A DNA stretch of 64,000 nt, from the NCBI RefSeq assembly GCF_963662255.1, contig NC_085074.1:2046001-2110000 (forward strand). Reading direction: 5' to 3'. Numbering within the stretch: position 1 is the stretch's first letter; each line of letters starts with the position of its first letter. This document shows positions 60,126 to 64,000 of the stretch, piece after piece. This DNA is from Cinclus cinclus (taxonomy: Eukaryota; Chordata; Aves; Passeriformes; Cinclidae). The notes under the pieces are model-generated. The model did no database searches. It was given only the letters and a program-made list of their open reading frames with translations, and was not told the DNA's origin. The translations under genes and the position numbers were made by a program.

Positions 60126-60311
60126 CAAAACGTGGTGTAAAATAGGATGGAGATAAATCAGGAGCAGTCCTGGAACATTCCTGCTCTTTTAGAAAGTGTT
60201 TCTTGAAATCTTTATGCACAAAAAGTGGTGCAAAATAGGGTGGTGATAAATCAGGACAGTTCTGGAACATTCCTGCTCGTTTAAAAGGTGTTTCCTGAAA
60301 TCTTTGTGCAC
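60126..60311. repeat. ~93-bp tandem duplication
   Basis: Copy 1 (60126-60219) and copy 2 (60220-60311) share GATAAATCAGGA, CTGGAACATTCCTGCTC, TGAAATCTTT and GTGCAC/ATGCAC with roughly a dozen differences and small indels, so the duplication is not recent. Confidence 0.9.
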
Positions 60312-62334
60312 AAGGGAGGATTAAAAGGATTTTACAGCATCAAAATCCAGGGGCAGCCTCACATTGCAGGTCACCAATGCCAGGATTTGTATTACAGCAG
60401 TGCCTCGAAAAACATTATGGATGCATCCAAAAAGGCTCAGAATATTCATTTGCTAATGTCATCAGGCTTTTGCAGACTTCCAAGGGTCTTCTCTCATCCC
60501 AAACAGAATTCTCTGACCAACAGCACCTGTCAGGCTGCTCCAAGGAGGAGACCCAAGACCTCCAGGCAGCAATGTCTCCAAGGGCAAAGCAGGAAGAGCT
60601 CATTTACTGGATTATTAAATAAATATTATCATTTAAGGAACGTGCATCGACATTCCCTTCAGCCTGATGGGCATCAGAAACTCTCCATCTACTCCTAGAA
60701 AGCCACCAGGCAGCATCAGCCCTCAGCTTCCCTTCCTTTCCTGCCCTCCCTGGGGCCCTGATGGAATACCTGCTTAGGAAGTGAGGACTACCTGCTGAAA
60801 CAAAGCAACTACAGCACCTGGGTTTTCCCCAGAGCTCTCCTGCCTCATGCAGCCAATTCCTGTTGAGGTTCTGCAGTTTGGTGAGTGCCTTTTGAACGGT
60901 TCCATCTGCAGCAGCCCTTGGCTTTGAGTGCTTTGCACATCACCTCCGTTTATTACCCGTCAGGCAAGCATTCCCCTCGTTTTATTCCTTAATTTATGGC
61001 GTGTTTACCTGCTGGACCACACCGGGAACATTGGTCCTCTTCCAATCAATTCTATCACGGAAGATATTGTCAGTGGGACTCTATTAACAAATCTCTCACA
61101 TCGCAGCCCCGCTCCCAGCAGTGCTCGGGGTGCGACTGCCGCGGTTTCCTCGGAGCAAATTAGGCAGGAGAGAGGCTCAGATGCTGTGAGTGGCTCTTGC
61201 ATAATTTATCACCACCAGGCAGGAAGAATGATGGGGCAAGGCATTGGAGAAAATCAGATCCTTAACTGTGTTTGAACACTTCCTAAATCTGGGGAGGGAA
61301 AAGATATTTTGCTTTGGTTGGATGGACAATTTCGAAGGTCGCTCGCCGCCCCCACCACACACACTCCTGGAATTTTGTGTGTTATTCCAGCTATGTGGCT
61401 ACACAGAAGGCATAGGAAGGTTGTATTATTAGGAATAAATAAATAATATTCCTACTAGGAAAGGTTATTATTCTGCATGGAGAATAAATGAACCATTTTG
61501 TCACCACAAGAGGAGGAAGCGGGTGAAAAACTCATCTGTTCTAGGGCACAGCTGAAAGCTCTTTTTCACTAATATATTTATTATTAGTTAATATATTTAT
61601 TATTAGTTACTGTGTAGTTATTTTTTATTATATTACTGTTGCACTAAATAGTTCCTGTTTTGCATTAGTAGCAATTCCCAAGTCACCCCATTGTCAGCAC
61701 TCATTAAATGCACCTCTGGCGAGGAGGAGCAGAACCAGCTGTGCTCTGATGTCCTCCAAGCCAAAGGCTCTCACGTTCTTCATAAATTGAAAGGGATGTA
61801 AAAATGCCTCCTGATCCCTGCCACTCCCAGAGGTCTCATTTTAACCCCAGCACCTTCCAAAGGTGAGGAAGTCAAGAGTGGACAAGCAAAGGGCATCTGT
61901 TGGTGCACTCCAGACAAGCAGTAAGAAATTTTAGGTCACTTCAGTTACAGCTAATTAAACTGCAGATAATTAATGTGACATCTGGATCCATGTCCACCCA
62001 CAGCATTCAGCAGCTGAGAGGTCACAGGGCTTTGCTTGTGGTGCTCCAGTCACTCTCCAGCACAATTCCTTGGGGGTGTGATCTCTGTCCTGGTCCCTGA
62101 GGAGGGGAATAGAGACAGGGGCACATTGGCCAGAGCCTTCAGACCTGTGGCCCCAAGTCAACAAAGGAGAATTAAGGGATGGAAAACACATTCTATTATT
62201 ATGCTGAAGCCACAGTGCTTAAGTAATTTAATTTTAGACATCAAAGTTCTCAAAAATTGGATAAGCAAGGAAGCCACGGCCATTGGAAAGTGGCCATTTC
62301 TCAATTTCTTGTCACGACCCACAAGGAATCAAAC
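60312..62334. other. Unique sequence with a possible conserved core
   Basis: No gene seen. About 61010-61260 mixes AT-rich strings with several CpG sites outside any island. A perfect 19-bp duplication (AATATATTTATTATTAGTT) lies at 61571-61608. The 136-codon frame at 60288-60698 overlaps the duplicated segment and has no domain. Confidence 0.45.
61571..61608. repeat. Perfect 19-bp tandem duplication
   Basis: Two adjacent identical copies of an AT-only 19-mer. Confidence 0.9.
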
Positions 62335-62688
62335 AATCATGGAATGGTTTGGGTTGGAAGGAACCTTAAAGGTCACTTAATTCCACCTCCAGCTCTGGGC
62401 AGGGACACCTCCCCCTGTCCCCGGTGCTCCAGCCCAGCCTTGGGCAGTCCCAGGGATCCAGGGGCAGCCACAGCTCCTCTGGGAATTCCATCCCAGCCCC
62501 TCCCTGCCCCACAGGGAAGAATTCCTTCCCTATAACCCATCTATCCCTCTGACAGTTTGAAGCCATAGCCCTCTGTCCTGTCCCTCCATCCCTTGCAGTC
62601 TTTCTCCATCTTTCTCTTCCCCTTCAGGCACTTGAAGACCACAATCAGGTGACCCTGAAGCTTTTCTCCTCCAGGCTGAACAAACACA
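62335..62688 (-). mobile_element. CR1 LINE 3' fragment
   Basis: AATCATGGAATGGTTTGGG, TTGGAAGGAACCTTAAAGG, GCAGGGACACCTCCCCCTG, GGAATTCCATCCCAGCCCC, CAGTTTGAAGCCATAGCCC and CTCCTCCAGGCTGAACAAAC follow in the expected CR1 order. About 350 bp, 5' truncated, one of the best-preserved copies here. Confidence 0.95.
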
Positions 62689-64000
62689 AGGCATTTTTAC
62701 CTCCAGGTGTCAAAATAAAACATAACTTACAGCATTTTCCACTTTTTTCCCCCCAACCAGAACAACTCTTTGCTGTTTGCAGTTTTATAGTTAAAAAATA
62801 AAAACCCCTTTTTCATATTTGTTGCATCTACAAGTTCTGCTCTTCTCTGACACTCTGACAAGGCCCCATGATAAAAAAAAAAAGAATCAAGGATGGGATC
62901 TCTGCAAGTTTTATAGCTCTGCCAAGTTTCATCAAAACAACTTACCCAGGGGACTGACTGGAGAAATAGAATGACAAAAAAAAAGAAACCCTCACACATT
63001 TCTCAAAACCTGAACGCCACAAAATACATCTTCAAATAACCAGCCAGAGCCTGAATCTCAGCCACACATTCATTTTAGTGCAGAATTTATATCACAAGTC
63101 CAAACCTCAATTCAATAAGCTTTAGCACATCCGTGATCTCCAAAGTGCAGAAATGGTTCCTTAGAACTTCCTGGGAACACACCAGGTCAACACTTGATTA
63201 GATGATTAAATTTTGTTTGCTAAAAATGGGGTAGATCCTGTGCTCTGTAACTCCTTTTTATGGGTTTAAAACACTCCATGAGGAGGAAAGTAATTCCTGT
63301 TTAACAAACATTCCTGTGCTCACGTAGGAAAATGAGGAAGAATAACTGGAGTGTAAAGGAATATGGGAATTGTAGCCTGTGCTTCAGTGGGCAGAGGTGG
63401 ATCATGAACACAGAAAGGGATTGAGGCACTGCCATGATCCCAGTGCTGAGGGAGAGGTTTTATTGTCCCTGGACTTCCCTGCATCCTGTTCTTGTCCCTG
63501 GTCCCCTCGTCCAGCAGGAAATCCACGGTACTCCAGCAAAATGAAAACCTCAGGCCACCACATTCCTACTCATGGACTAATTAACTTCTGCTTCCTAAAT
63601 ACTTCTTAACCTAAATCCCCCAAAAAATCACTGGCAAGGCTGCACCAACCCCCTGTGCCCTCCACTTGACTGGAGGTTCAGCCTAAAAGTTCCATTTTTA
63701 ACTCCTCTAATAAGACACAACCTGAATCTGGTATCACTGGGGATGTTTTCATGGCTTTTCCCCCTCTCTGCTCCTGCCCTCTGCATCCCAGGGCCGCCTC
63801 AGGTCACAATGAGCCCTTCATGTGGCCAGCTCTCCCCTGTGCACCTCCCCTGCATCCCTGGCTCAGCTCTCAGCTCTGCTCCCTGGCACTGAGCACAGAG
63901 CGGGGGCTCCGTGTCCGATTCCAGCCAGCTGAGACTCCTGACGTGTCCTTGGGAGGGAGCAGGCAGCAGAGCTTCCCTTTGTCCAGCTGGTTTTTAATGG
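62689..64000. other. Unique sequence to the window end
   Basis: No gene or named repeat. An A run at about 62873-62884 is the only simple sequence of note. The end is GC-richer with short frames only. Confidence 0.5.

Noticed and set aside
60288..60698. 136-codon plus frame with a basic middle section
   Set aside because: It starts inside the ~93-bp tandem duplication, and no family or conserved motif is recognisable.

Overview
The window looks like noncoding nuclear DNA from a bird, most likely a songbird. Two things point there. The dominant dispersed repeats are 5'-truncated CR1 LINE 3' ends (16 calls, one of them weak), recognisable by the consensus-like block TTCCAACCCAAACCATTC and the terminal ATTCTRTG-type octamers. 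There is also one SINE-like fragment that joins a CR1-type tail to a tRNA-Ile-like head, the layout of TguSINE1 of zebra finch. I found no convincing protein-coding exon, rRNA, tRNA or other RNA gene on either strand. The longest open frames all lie inside tandem repeats.

Layout. 1-2.4 kb: plain AT-rich DNA. 2.4-12.7 kb: a CR1 piece, a TTTTA array, an 11-bp minisatellite (4.57-5.27 kb), a GGTTTT-rich array with ~105-bp blocks (7.64-8.74 kb), three 44-bp copies, 54-56-bp copies and another CR1. 12.7-24 kb: long unique AT-rich DNA, two CR1 pieces, a 200-base assembly gap (21490-21689) and the first 562-bp solo LTR. 24-32 kb: a CR1 with an internal GGGAT expansion, a 17-bp minisatellite (25.05-25.90 kb), another CR1, a 9-bp minisatellite (28.77-29.45 kb), AAAAT pentamers and an AT-only inverted repeat at 31.7-31.9 kb. 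32-44 kb: scattered CR1 pieces, the SINE and unique DNA. 44-47.4 kb: a second, 99% identical 562-bp LTR that splits a CR1, then a C-rich CATTCC array (46.6-47.4 kb). 47.4-56.4 kb: CR1 pieces and a possible retroelement remnant. 56.4-59.3 kb: an ERVL-like LTR, a 339-base uninterrupted pyrimidine tract, a 20-copy 31-bp minisatellite and an ERVK-like solo LTR with a perfect 6-bp target duplication. 59.3-64 kb: unique DNA, a ~93-bp tandem duplication and a final CR1.

The window therefore shows repeat dynamics rather than a gene pathway. The most notable pattern is that at least six unrelated tandem arrays, with units from about 6 to 31 bp, each carry internal block duplications of roughly 105-181 bp. 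Several of the arrays sit inside or next to retroelement pieces. A few AT-rich unique stretches have the look of conserved vertebrate noncoding elements, but this cannot be shown from one sequence. Repeat-family names come from recognising motifs, not from a database search.
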